From Przewalskia tangutica (Eukaryota > Streptophyta > Magnoliopsida > Solanales > Solanaceae): DNA of 64,000 bases. The notes under the pieces were generated by a model. That model was given only the letters and a program-made list of their open reading frames with translations. It had not been told where the DNA came from and made no database searches. Shown in pieces: positions 45,546-56,720 of this stretch. Position 1 is the stretch's first letter; each line of letters begins with the position of its first letter. The translations under genes were made by a program, and so were the position numbers. The stretch covers positions 77,430,093 through 77,494,092 of the forward strand of contig CM056738.1 in the NCBI GenBank assembly GCA_029844215.1. Reading direction: 5' to 3'.

Positions 45546-48020
45546 TGTCACGATCCAACCCCGGGGCCGCGACTGGTACCCTACCGGGGTACCATGTCAG
45601 GTATATGTCAGAGAATAGCAGCAGAACATACATAACACGTAACTTATAAGAAGGGTAAACATCACTGGCCAGCCGATAAGGCTGCCTTCCATAAAACATA
45701 CTTAAACAAGGTATAGTAGTACAACTGGTTCTTAGAGCCCAAAACATAAATGTGACCACAGACCTCTAAAGATAACAACTGTGGCGGGACAGGGCCCCGC
45801 CATACCCCTGAATGTACAAAATACCTATAGCATCAGGGAATGTCCGTACCAATAAACAAGCTTCCGGAGAAATGGAGCTTCTGACACCGGGGCCACCCAT
45901 CGTGTCAGTATGTCCAAAGGAAATAACAAGAATCCGCATACCCGTGGGCCACCCAACGTGTCAGTATGCCAACAGGAATTAACAAGAATAAGTAGTGAAC
46001 CATCCTAATGAACGCATACCCGTGGACCATCCATCGTGTCAGTATGTCAAAAGGAAATAACAAGAATAACCCGGGGTCTACCCCGTAAGAATATATCACC
46101 TAGCACAACCGGCTATCATACATAACATAAGCGCTACCGACCTATCATATCATAACATAAGCGCTACCGGCTTATCATAACATAAGCAAGTTAAGAAATC
46201 CCCTAACTTCTTATTAACATTATTAACATATCCTCTCATTTTAGTATACCTAAGGCACCAACATGTCTTTTAATAGAAAAATCCGGGAATTCAACCCAAG
46301 TACCATGCACTTCTAACTTTTAAGAAAAACTCTTTTTATACAAAGATTCCAAGATACTATTCACCCTAGTATCAAGTTACGATTTCTTTTCAAGACAAGT
46401 CACATTTCCTTTTAGAAATATAATAGGCTTCTAAATCAAGTGACTTCATTTCCTTTAAAACCTTAGGCAACCAATGCCTAAAAATCAATTCACCTTTCTT
46501 AGTTTCAAATCCTTTACCCGTACTTGTTTTAATTAGAGTAAACCTTTCTTTGTGAACCTTTCAAGAAAACTAATATAACCAACTTCCCATAAAGTCATTA
46601 TATTAGCGTTATCCCTTTGTCAAATACATTTTCCCTCAATCCAAGGGACTTATACTTTTGAAATGAAACAAGTATCATATACTTTAAAACAAGTGTAGAT
46701 TATCAAATCTTGTACGTATACCGTACTACATAGATACAACTATTCATGCTCAAGAGATAGGAAAGCTCTACATACCTCTTCGGTCAATCCACTTGCTAAG
46801 TCCAACTACCGCAAGTAATATGTCAACCTATAATAACCATAGTGCGTTTATTAACCTCTAATTTCAATGTAGAAATTCCAAATTCAAGTTACCAATTCCT
46901 AAGGAAAATTGGGCAGCATTTCCTTTGTTTCTACTCACTTTGCCACCTTTTTCAAAGGCCGATTTTCAACACTCAAACGCCTCATTAAGGCCCAACATCC
47001 AAACCAACACAAAGGGGATTACACACCTAATCTTGGGTGTGTAAAATTCTGCCCCACAAGTTACAACAATTCACTTAACAATTCTAAAGTAGTTTTTAGG
47101 CTACAACATGCTCAATATATCTTTTTAGCCAAATCCTTCATACCCAACTCACATTTCTTGCATGCAATGACTCTAATAGCATTATTTACTACCACAAGTA
47201 CTTTCTTCTTAACATGCAACACTAAAAACTAATAATAGAGGGAGAATCATTACCTTAGAGCTTTAGCCAAATTTATCCAACAATTTGCTAGCTTCTATTC
47301 CAAGAACACCACCACAACAACCTTCACAAGCTAGCCACAAGCTTCCTTCTTGCTTTTATTTTTTTCAGATTTTTCCTAAGGCTAGAATGTCTCTTGGGAT
47401 TTTAGAGAGAAGGAGGAGCTTGAACTTTTAAGAGAGAAGGAAGAGCTTTTGTCTAAGAGAGAGAGAGATGAAGTATGACCAAGTCTTGAAGACTTGGTCA
47501 ATATAATGCATGCAAAATCAGATGGGGGGGACACTTGTCACCCTCCCAAGGTCTTTTAAAAGAAAAATCTGACTTTTCCTAAGTTTTTCCGCCCAGAATC
47601 CCGCCTCGGCGCGCGCTTCCCGGCCATGGCGCCGCTCTGCGGACCTCGGATCTTCCGTGCGACCTGCTTCGGCCATGGCGCTGAAACTTCAGCGACCCTC
47701 GGTACTTTCGGCGCGCGGCCCGCATTCGCACCGCACTGCCGCTTTGTCCAAACACATTTTTGTCCGATCGCGATGAACTTGTAATTCTCATAACTTCCTA
47801 CGATGTCTTATCGACGAGCGGTTGGTTGCGTTGGAATCTAGACTCAACGAACTACGCCTAGGCCTTTGAAACACTTAGGAACTCTCAATGTACCGGTCAT
47901 AACCCGCTCAAAGTTGACTAAAACCCGTCGAACAATCCGTCAACCTATCCTTTGGAAATTTTAAGTCTTACATGCTTTCGTACACTCTCATACGTAGGGT
48001 CAGAACTACGGGGTATAACA
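45546..48020 (-). repeat. Gag-only element 3' LTR, with 558-bp deletion
   Basis: Collinear with 50181-53212 except that CTGACACCGG (45881-45890) jumps straight to GGCCACCCATCG. The other LTR has 558 further bases (50511-51068) at that point, with GG microhomology at the junction. A short (AG)n run lies at 47457-47470. Confidence 0.88.
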
Positions 48021-48732
48021 TTCTCCCCCCCTTAGAAACATTCGTCCCGAATGTTCCTTCTACGTCTCCAGAACGCATGTGCCGGTGTAGTCTTCACTAC
48101 TATACTTATAAAACCAATTATGCCACACATGGCCATAATATACTAACCACGCAAACGCTTACCTCCCCGCCTACGAGGAATTACCTCTAACACGTATAAC
48201 AACTTATTAGTCCCCATCCGCTGTCTAAGGGTATTCTCCTCACAAAAGATCACTCCCATCTCCTCAACACATGTTCGCTTCTTCTTCCACCTGTCGTATC
48301 CTCCTTACACACTCGACTCTTCCTAGCATACGTACCACACTCTTGTTCCCGGCCCGAGACAATCTCACTATCCAAGTCACGAAAACCTAGTGGTTTCCCT
48401 AGCTTAGCTACCCACTATCATTTCATACCACTCATGGACTTATTACCCACGTATACCCTACGTGTACTATGTTCCTCGAAAAAGATCACCCGTAAAATCT
48501 TCCACTCACGATGGCCCTGTAGCTAAGGTTCCCACGGTTATCAAAATCCTAAGGACTCCCCACTTTCATGTCCCTAAACTTACCCCCTTCTACAAGCCAG
48601 GCTCTCCAAGTCACAATTTACATAAAATTACCCGCACATAACACTTAACATGTAACCATCTTATCACACCTACTAATCTTTAGAGAGTTAAGGATATACC
48701 TGCAACTATTGCTTCACTTCCCCCTTGTCGTT
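48021..48732 (-). other. Gag-only element: non-coding region and PPT
   Basis: Contains the PPT (complement reads AAGGGGGGGAGAA, next to the LTR at 48020) and the conserved ACATTCGTCCCGAATGTTCC phrase just before it. Between 48080 and 48730 no protein motif is visible in six frames, where pol would be expected. Confidence 0.65.
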
Positions 48733-49980
48733 CTAATCATGATCCTGCCCTGCACGGCGCATAGCAAAAGAAGGCGATGAACCAGCCACTGATCCTGAAG
48801 GCTGAATCTCTTCATCCGTGTTATCTCTGGTCGGACAATTCCTCGCAAAATGGCCCTGCTGGCCGCATGTAAAACAAACTCCCAACCCAGCACGACACTC
48901 TCCACCATGGAGCCTACCACAACGGCCGCAACGAGGTAGGGGTGGCCCCATCCGGCTAGCACCCCCACTTCCCCGAGAACCGGAAACCTTGGAGCCACGA
49001 CCGCCTCGAATATCCCGAACGTCCCAAGATCGCGGAGAACCACTCGAAGCGGAGGGCATAACTAGCCTGCTGCGGCGGCTGTCCGCCTCGAAGTTACCAA
49101 AGGACCTCGTTGTCTTGGCCTCTTACGATCTTGGTTATTCCGCGACTCTACGCCTCACACCCGAGTGCATAAGCCTGCATACGGGCAATGTCCATGCCCG
49201 GCTGAAGAGCTACTCCCGTGCAACTCTCGGCCAAGTAATCGTCCAGTCCTGTGACATAGCGGTGTACCCTATCCTCCATGTCTGCCACTAAGGCGGGCAC
49301 ATATCGGGCCAACGAATCAAACTCTACATTGTAATCCCGAACCGCCCGCCCGTTCTGCCTCAACATCAAAAATCTATCCGCCCGCGCCCTCCTCATCTGC
49401 GAAGGCAAGAAGTGTGCAAGAAAGGCCTCTGAGAACTCGTCCCAAACAGCTAGAAGCACATGCTCCCCCCGGGACAGTTTCCATGAATCATACCAGTCAA
49501 CTGCAGTGTCCCGCAGCCGATGCGAACCTAGTACCACCGACTCGGTCTCCGAAGCCCCGATCACCCTCGCGATCCGTCAGAATCGCCGGATAAACTCACG
49601 AGGATCATCCTCGTGCCTCGACCCATAAAACTCGGTGGTGCGACTCAAAAGTCCTCGCCTCGAGCTAGCGACTCTGTCTTTGAACTCTGGTACAAATGAG
49701 CTGCTGTCTCGCCTATCCTCATGTTCGCCACGATCACGGCGATGGCGAACCGTCTTGTAGCCCATATCCTCTCGCCTCGGATCTTTGGATGGAGGCTCAC
49801 GCGTCATGATCTCGATGGCCGTTCGCCGCCTCGGACTCTTTGGGGTTGGCGGCGTTGTAGAACTTCGCCGTCCAAACACCTCATCCGGTAAGGGATCGGG
49901 CACGTGCCTGGTAACCCTCGGTGCCCTACTAGTAGTTCCTCTCTTGCCTTCACGGGCGCGGTTGCCTTGCGTGGAGGCAT
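48733..49980 (-). pseudogene. Chromovirus gag, frameshifted
   Basis: The likely start is ATG 49980 (MPPRKATAPVKAREE). The frame changes near 49900 and again near 49570. The retrotrans_gag domain occupies 49564-49148 (AVDWYDSWKLSRGE, FSEAFLAHFLPSQM, ADRFLMLRQNGRAVRDY, FDSLARYVP). The CCHC zinc knuckle CFTCGQQGHFARNCP is at 48833-48878, after a Gly/Ser/Arg-rich stretch, and the ORF ends at 48733. The total of about 415 codons is normal for a chromovirus gag without pol. The frameshifts may be sequencing errors, since the region shows missing bases at CAG sites. Confidence 0.85.
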
Positions 49981-50164
49981 AGTCTGACACAGAAACAATA
50001 CGTCGGAGGAAATTCAACCTATAACACAAATTTGACGATCTTAGAGTGAAAGAATGGAAACCAATCCTAAATATCCTGCGACCTCACGATTATAGATGTG
50101 GTGCACAACACCGATAATCAAGACTACACTAGATACGATGCGTGGACACTTTCCGAGGACTAAG

Positions 50165-50176
50165 CGCTCGATACCA
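50165..50176 (-). other. Gag-only element primer binding site (altered tRNA-Met type)
   Basis: The complement reads TGGTATCGAGCG, the same altered form as at 16401. It is separated from the LTR by four bases. Confidence 0.8.
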
Positions 50177-50180
50177 CTTT

Positions 50181-53100
50181 TGTCACGACCCAACCCGGGT
50201 GGATCGGTACCTGGGGTACCTGCCGTATATATGTCGAGAATAGCGTGAACATACATAACACGTAACTTATAAGAAGGGTAAACATCACCGGCGGTAGATA
50301 AGTGCCCTTCCATAAAACATACTTAAACAAGGTATAGTAGTACAACTGGTTCTTAGAGCCCAAAACATAAATGTGACCACTGCACTCTAAAGATAACAAG
50401 CGTGGCGGACAGGGCCCCGCCATACCCCTGAATGTACAAAATACCTATAGCATCAGGGAATGTCCGTACCAATAAACAAGCTTCCGGAGAAATGGAGCTT
50501 CTGACACCGGAATAGTGATCCTAAGAACGAGGATCCACAATCTGCTTACCCTTACCTGCGGCATGAAAGCAGCCCCCGAGGAAGGGGGTCAGTACACAAC
50601 GTACCAAGTATGTAAAACTGGAAAATAATGTAGTAATATCATAAGTCAAAAATAAGCTGGAGTCATAAACGAAAATCAGTTTACTTTGCACTGTGTCTTA
50701 CTAACAATGAGAGCAACAAATGTATATATATATACTGCATAAAAATAGGAAGCTCATGATCAAAACAGGGTACCTCGACCGTAGTATCATTAAGCAATCC
50801 TACTCGTGGAACTATTTCACCCGCATAGGTCCTGTGGACCCGCATGAGGTCATCCGCCTCGTCATGGGACTATTTCACCCGCATGGGACTATTTCACCCG
50901 CATGGATCCTGTGGACCCGCATGAGTAACATCGCCGTACTCGCATGAGACTATTTCACCCGCATGGATCCTGTGGACCGGATCCGCATGAGTACAAACGC
51001 CGCACTCGCATCATGGGTAGCAAATCCATGACATAAGTAGTAAATCATCCTATTGGAGCATACCCGTGGGCCACCCATCGTGTCAGTATGTCCAAAGGAA
51101 ATAACAAGAATCCGCATACCCGTGGGCCACCCAACGTGTCAGTATGCCAACAGGAATTAACAAGAATAAGTAGTGAACCATCCTAATGAACGCATACCCG
51201 TGGACCATCCATCGTGTCAGTATGTCAAAAGGAAATAACAAGAATAACCCGGGGTCTACCCCGTAAGAACATATCACCTAGCACAACCGGCTATCATACA
51301 TAACATAAGCGCTACCGGCCTATCATATCATAACATAAGCGCTACCGGCTTATCATAACATAAGCAAGTTAAGAAATCCCCTAACTTCTTATTAACATTA
51401 TTAACATATCCTCTCATTTTAGTATACCTAAGACACCAACATGTCTTTTAATAGAAAAATCCGGGAATTCAACCCAAGTACCATGCACTTCTAACTTTTA
51501 AGAAAAACTCTTTTTATACAAAGATTCCAAGATACTATTCACCCTAGTATCAAGTTACGATTTCTTTTCAAGACAAGTCACATTTCCTTTTAGAAATATA
51601 ATAGGCTTCTAAATCAAGTGACTTCATTTCCTTTAAAACCTTAGGCAACCAATGCCTAAAAATCAATTCACCTTTCTTAGTTTCAAATCCTTTACCCGTA
51701 CTTGTTTTAATTAGAGTAAACCTTTCTTTGTGAACCTTTCAAGAAAACTAATATAACCAACTTCCCATAAAGTCATTATATTAGCGTTATCCCTTTGTCA
51801 AATACATTTTTCCCTCAATCCAAGGGACTTATACTTTTGAAATGAAACAAGTATCATATACTTTAAAACAAGTGTAGATTATCAAATCTTGTGCATTATA
51901 CCGTACTACATAGATACAACTATTCATGCTCAAGAGATAGGAAAGCTCTACATACCTCTTCGGTCAATCCACTTGCTAAGTCCAACTACCGCAAGTAATA
52001 TGTCAACCTATAATAACCATAGTGTGTTTATTAACCTCTAATTTCAATGTAGAAATTCCAAATTCAAGTTACCAATTCCTAAGGAAAATTGGGCAGCATT
52101 TCCTTCGTTTCTACTCACTTTGCCACCTTTTTCAAAGGCCGATTTTCAACACTCAAACGCCTCATTAAGGCCCAACATCCAAACCAACACAAAGGGGATT
52201 ACACACCTAATCTTGGGTGTGTAAAATTCTGCCCCACAAGTTACAACAATTCACTTAACAATTCTAAAGTAGTTTTTAGGCTACAACATGCTCATAATAT
52301 CTTTTTAGCCAAATCCTTCATACCCAACCCACATTTCTTACATGAAATGACTCTAATAACATTATTTACTACCACAAGTACTTTCTTCTTAACATGCAAC
52401 ACTAAAAACTAATAATAGAGGGAGAATCATTACCTTAGAGCTTTAGCCAAATTTATCCAACAATTTGCTAGCTTCTATTCCAAGAACACCACCACAACAA
52501 CCTTCACAAGCTAGCCACAAGCTTCCTTCTTGCTTTTATTTTTTTCCAGATTTTTCCTAAGGCTAGAATGTCTCTTGGGATTATAGAGAGGAGGAGCTTG
52601 AACTTTTAAGAGAGAAGGAAGAACTTTTGTCTAAGAGAGAGAGAGAGAGAGAGAGAGAGATGAAGTATGACCAAGTCTTGAAGACTTGGTCAATATAATG
52701 CATGCAAAATCAGATGGGGGGGACACTTGTCACCCTCCCAAGGTCTTTTAAAAGAAAAATCTGACTTTTCCTAAGTTTTTCCGCGAGAATCCGCCTCGGC
52801 GCGGCCACGCTTCCGTGGCGGCGCGCGCGACTCTGCGGACCCTCGGATCTTCGGCGCGCGCCTGCTTCCCGGCGCGCGGCTGAAACTTCAGCGACCCTCG
52901 ATCTTTCGCGCGGCCACCGCCGCTTTGTCCGAAACACATTTCTGTCCGACTGCGCACTGAACTTGTAATTCTCATAACTTCCTACTCTGATGTCCTATCG
53001 ACGAACGGTTGGTTGCGTTGGAATCTAGACTCAACGAACTACGCCCTAGGCCTTTGAAACACTTAGGAACTCTCAATGTACCGGGTCATAACCCGCCTCA

Positions 53101-53212
53101 AAGTTGACTAAAACCCGTCCGGAACAATCCGTCAACCTATCCTTTGGAAATTTTAAGTCTTACATGCTTTCGTACACTCTCATACGTAGGGTCAGAACTA
53201 CGGGGTATAACA
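50181..53212 (-). repeat. Gag-only element 5' LTR (3032 bp)
   Basis: TGTCACGACCC...GGGTATAACA on the plus strand. It contains short repeats of TATTTCACCCGCATGG type (50808-50985), three units starting GCATACCCGTGG (51058, 51115, 51191), an (AG)n run (52637-52660) and a GC-rich patch (52780-52950) that differs strongly from 47580-47760 in the partner LTR. Confidence 0.9.
51058..51250 (-). repeat. Tandem repeat in gag-only LTR, three units of 57-76 bp
   Basis: Each unit reads GCATACCCGTGGxCCAxCCA, then CGTGTCAGTATG and an AACAAGAAT end. The partner LTR has two and a partial (45891-46075). It occupies the LTR position where the chromovirus at 13670 has its unrelated 54-bp array. Confidence 0.7.
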
Positions 53213-53217
53213 ACTAA

Positions 53218-53305
53218 TCCCTGAGGACGATATTCAGTCTTACCTAGATTATATTACTTGTAACGATACGTACACTTGCGTTAAGCGTGTGGAAAATCGA
53301 TAACA
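53218..53305 (+). repeat. A2 3' LTR, final part
   Basis: Continues TCCCTGAGGACGATATTCAG and ends AAATCGATAACA, matching 29263-29349. It is followed by the TSD CTGTC and copia integrase-RT linker sequence. Confidence 0.88.
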
Positions 53306-54850
53306 CTGTCATCACCAACAAGATGAGCTTTGTGCCTCGCAAAAGAACCATCAAATTTTTTTTATGACAAAAACCCACATAGAACGTATTATGTTCACAA
53401 TAGATGGACGGGGCACCAACTCCCACGTTTTTTTTTTAATAAGAGCATTAATTTCCTCTAGCATGACAACTTTTCAATTCAAGTATGATAGAGAATATTT
53501 TGGATTTTTCGAAGTTGGTGATGGTTGGACAGATGATGTTAAACTAAAATAACGCTTGGGCTAGAAAATCTCATGCATGGCACGAGTTTCAATTGACCGA
53601 TGAGGGGCTGAAACGCGAGGCTGGGATGGTGGACGCTCGGAAATAGTGTTGGGTCGAGAGGGACTAGCTGGGTGGGCTTCGGTTGTTGGGCTTATTTTTT
53701 GGGTAGGTGAAGTAGATGAGGAGGGAGCAGTGGGTTCCCTCATTTGGGCCAACGGGATGCGGGAACATTATTAGGTCGATGCAAGGGAGGAGGGAGCAGT
53801 GGGCTCCTATAATCGGACTAGCCCAGTAGCATTTTATGGCTGGACCATGCAATGTGGGGCCCAACTGGGGCTGGTCCAGTCGGGACTAATGGTAGGGACG
53901 AGGGAGTAGTGGGCCCTCTAGTTTGGGTTTGGTAAAATGGGTTATTTAAATGGTAACTCAATAGTGGATGTAGCCCCTCGTGCAAAAAATTATATGAACA
54001 TGAGGACGACGTGGGAGAGTAAACAAACAGGAAGGTGGACTCATCGAAAACAACGTGACGAGATATGATAATTTTTCCATTAGCAATATCATAACACTTA
54101 TAACCCCTATGATTTTGTGGGTATCCCAATAAGACACATAAAGTGGAGCTGGCTTGAAGTTTGTTTAAGGTTATGGAGGGAAACAATGGATAGCACAAAC
54201 ATCCGAATACCCTCAAATGTGTATAGAAAGGAATACAATGGTATAAATCTGTATGGGTGAGACATTTGAGAATAGCTTGCTAGGAAGAATGTTTAAAAGA
54301 TATGTTGTAATTTGAAGAGCATGATGCCAAAATGATGGGGTATGGACGAGTGCACAATGATTGTATGAATTAAATTGTTAATTGTTAGTGTTTTCCTTTC
54401 GTCTTTCCCATTTTGAGGAGAAGTATGAGGACATGAGAGACGCAATGACATACCATTTTGTTGACAAAATTCCTTAAATTGATCATTTATGAATTTCTTC
54501 TCATTATCACATTGAAAATATTTTATGGACTTCTCAAATTGAGTTTGGATGAAAACACTAAATTGTTTAAAAATAGTGGGGACTTGCGATTTTTTTCCAA
54601 TGGGAAATGTCCATAGAAAATTAGAATAATCATCCAAAATAAACATATAATACTTATGATCTGCCGAACTTAAAATTGGGAAGGTCCACAAATCACAATG
54701 CATGATATCAAATGGCATAATAATATTTGAAGTAGATAAAGAAAAAAGAAATTTTACATGATTTCCAACAATGCAAAACTGACAAACATGGGAATACAAA
54801 ACTTGGTTACAATCAATAAACTTATTTTTCTAAGAGAATTGAACACTGGG
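53306..54850 (-). pseudogene. Copia integrase and integrase-RT linker
   Basis: The minus-strand frame 54799-54293 contains the integrase core with MHCDLW (first Asp), YMFILDDYSNFLW, FQCDNEKKF (second Asp) and PHTSPQNGKDERK, where the Glu of the third catalytic position is kept. The frame 54216-53818 continues with VFGCLCYPLFPS, YKCYDIANGKIIISRHVVFDEST, the usual integrase C-terminal end of copia. It is followed by a Pro/Ser linker down to IETRAMHEIF near 53565, the start of RT. The end at 53306 is the A2 insertion point. Frames are broken between 53560 and 53306 and around 54220-54290. Confidence 0.85.
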
Positions 54851-55074
54851 GCTCCCGGATATCCCAAACGATTAATGTCAGACAATAGGAGAAAGAGCAG
54901 CAAAAGTTGATGGAGTAGTGACTTAGTTGGTGGTGGTAGCGGTGATGGAATACAAATCCCCAGTGCTATTATATCTCATTAGTGGCATCCCCGTCAGAAA
55001 ATTCTTCACAGAAAACTCAAATGGATCAAAATTAACAGAAACATTATTGTCAATGATAAACCGACGAACATATA

Positions 55075-55560
55075 TCAAGTTTTTAATAATTTTGAGAGTA
55101 TAGAGAACATTTTTAAATGTAAAGACGGGTGAGGGGGGAGGTTTAATTGACTCATACCATGAATTAGAATTTTCTGCCCATTGCTAACTATAATATTTTT
55201 ATTAGTGCTCATATTTAAATAAGACGAGAGAGTACATTGGAATGTCGTCATGTGTGAAGTTGCCCCATGTCCATGTACCATGAATCATCGGAAAAATTAA
55301 GATTCATGTTGTCCATGAATTGCTCGATGTTTGTGGGGGCATAACTCAGAAACGATGGTCCATGGGCTAAAACTGTGTGTTGTGGACGGCTGACTAAGAC
55401 TCTGGGTTGCCTGTTTGGTGTATTGGGCCTGGCCCATTGGTCCATCAGATATGTGCATGATGGGACCCACCACTATGGGTTCTAGTCCCAGGACGGGAAC
55501 TGGCCCCACTTGCCGCTGCCACCAAACTACTGCGGCTACCAATGGGGACGGTTTTGTCCC
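55075..55560 (-). pseudogene. Copia protease region, frameshifted
   Basis: Two overlapping minus-strand frames carry parts of the aspartic protease. The first ends in SDDSWYMDMG and the second contains GHGATSHMT. Together these correspond to the copia consensus WYMDSGATSHMT, so a frameshift lies exactly at the catalytic DSGA motif. The following ILIHGMSQL is also expected for this domain. Upstream, 55560-55640 is low-complexity sequence between gag and protease. Confidence 0.7.
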
Positions 55561-55650
55561 GGCTGCCCGCGACCATTCCCTCCCCCTGAATTATTTTTTC
55601 CTTTGTTGTTGTTGTGATTTTGACCCCTTTTAAGACATTATTGGGATGAT

Positions 55651-56358
55651 TTAGATCCCCTCCCGAACCTGAATGTTGAGCCCAAAATCATCCGTAAACG
55701 CGTTGGTGGAAAGAAGGGAGGTGTCGGCATTGTTTGCCGTTGTCGTCGCCTGTTTCAATTCCCGAGTTTCTTCAAGAATGAACTTCGAACGAGGCTCATA
55801 AAAATGTGGTAACGGGTTACTTTGTTGAATGAACGTTGTAACTCCATCATATTGTTCATTCAAACCCGTAATTAATTGGATAACCAACCTTTGATTCGTT
55901 ACTGGTACACCAACGTTAGATAGTTGATCGACAAGTATTTTTAATTCTTGACAATATGGAGAGACTTTTGCAAAGTCATCCAATTTAACATTGATGAATT
56001 GATTTTCAAGATATACCGTCCGAATTTTTTTATTATCTTGAAATATATACTGCAAACGTTTCCATGCTTGTTGAGCCGTAGAGTCCTGTTCCAAAATGAT
56101 GTGAAGGTCATTAGAGTTATTGTCATAAATCCATTGAAGGACTATAACATTCAAGCGTGATCATAGGTTTTTTTCGGTGATTTTCGATGGAGATTTAGGA
56201 GAAAGAATATGGTCGATAACTTGGTATGCTTGGCAATGTATTTTGAATAACTCAACCCAAGAGGAATATTTCTCTTTTTTCATCTCAAGTATTATCGGAA
56301 TAAAATTCTTGACGTTATTTACGGCAAGAGGGGGATTAAATTTGTGTTGGTAGGCCAT
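55651..56358 (-). pseudogene. Copia gag
   Basis: The gag starts at the ATG complement of 56356-56358 (MAYQHKFNPPLAV) and runs as LEMKKEKYSSWVELFKIHC. A stop or frameshift near 56160 passes to the frame 56154-55651, with WIYDNNSNDLHIILEQDSTAQQAW, FINVKLDDFAKVSPYCQEL, and VIQLITGLNEQYDGV. This is the UBN2/retrotran_gag type typical of plant copia elements. The zinc-knuckle part is not clear. The roughly 150 bp between the start codon and the 5' LTR hold the leader and PBS. Confidence 0.85.
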
Positions 56359-56501
56359 GGTTTGTTAGAGAAAAGAAGAAAAGAGACAAGAAATAACAAG
56401 AAAAATATTGGGGGTGGGGCTCGGCGAAACTAGGGTTCCATCGGGTAGGGTGGCCGACCGAAAGGAGAAAAAAAACAGGGTTTGGGCTAGGGTTAATTTT
56501 T

Positions 56502-56515
56502 TGCTCTTGATATCA
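56502..56515 (-). other. Copia primer binding site (initiator tRNA-Met type)
   Basis: The complement, TGATATCAAGAGCA, abuts the 5' LTR and resembles TGGTATCAGAGC, the usual plant PBS for initiator methionine tRNA. It carries one substitution and one inserted A. Confidence 0.7.
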
Positions 56516-56715
56516 TGAAAGGAAATATTTTACGTACCTTTTTCATTCATCAATACAATCATATATACATCAATAGACGACTAATTCTAGGCTATAATTT
56601 TGGTAGACTATCCTATGAATATGCTAATTATATTTACATCATAATTACATGATATATGATTTGATTTGATTGGATTATGGAAATAATATGTGATTATTTT
56701 CATAATTATCTAACA
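56516..56715 (-). repeat. Copia 5' LTR (intact copy, 200 bp)
   Basis: On the plus strand it runs from TGAAAGGAAATA to TTATCTAACA, so it starts TG and ends CA in both readings. It pairs with the split 3' LTR at 7991-8135/26729-26775. It carries a TTTGATTTGATTGG stretch where the other LTR received element A1 at TTTGATTGG. Confidence 0.9.
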
Positions 56716-56720
56716 AGATT

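Larger units (their letters stand above)
45546..53212 (-). mobile_element. Gag-only chromovirus relative, minus strand (non-autonomous)
   Basis: Perfect TSD ACTAA (45541-45545 and 53213-53217) within the A2 3' LTR. LTRs are 50181-53212 (5', 3032 bp) and 45546-48020 (3', 2475 bp). On the minus strand both start TGTTATACCCCGTAGTTCTG like the chromovirus at 13670. Internal 2160 bp has a PBS, one gag gene with a zinc knuckle, about 700 bp without coding potential and a PPT (complement of 48021-48035). Protease, RT and integrase are absent. It belongs to the same family as the chromovirus and is the TR-GAG type of non-autonomous element. Confidence 0.9.
28097..53305 (+). mobile_element. Athila-like Ty3/gypsy element A2 (gag-protease-ORF2, no RT/integrase)
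   Basis: The 5' LTR is 28097-29349. The 3' LTR is 44368-45545 plus 53218-53305. The TSD is CTGAC (28092-28096) against CTGTC (53306-53310), inside the copia RT gene. Removing three later insertions (33211-34445, 35530-43576, 45546-53212) and one TSD each leaves 8245 bp, against 8242 bp for A1. Gene order and non-coding landmarks match A1 throughout, but the LTR start differs (TGTTAGACATATT against TGATCGGTGTATT), so it is a related subfamily rather than a copy. Stops and frameshifts interrupt each ORF. Confidence 0.88.
7991..56715 (-). mobile_element. Ty1/copia retrotransposon, expanded by nested insertions
   Basis: The element reads on the minus strand. Its 5' LTR is 56516-56715, followed leftward by a PBS, gag, protease, integrase, RT, RNase H, a PPT (complement of 26776-26790, GCGGGGGAT) and the 3' LTR, which is split between 7991-8135 and 26729-26775. 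Two Athila-like elements interrupt it (8136-26728 in the 3' LTR, 28097-53305 in RT). Subtracting both, with one TSD copy each, leaves 4913 bp, a normal length for copia. Its ORF carries many stops and frameshifts. I could not find a clear 5-bp TSD (ATTTA at 7986-7990, AGATT at 56716-56720), consistent with old age or an altered left edge. It is the oldest layer of the nest. Confidence 0.9.

Noticed and set aside
48818..49291. 157-codon plus-strand frame
   Set aside because: It is antisense to the chromovirus gag zinc-knuckle region and has no domain of its own.
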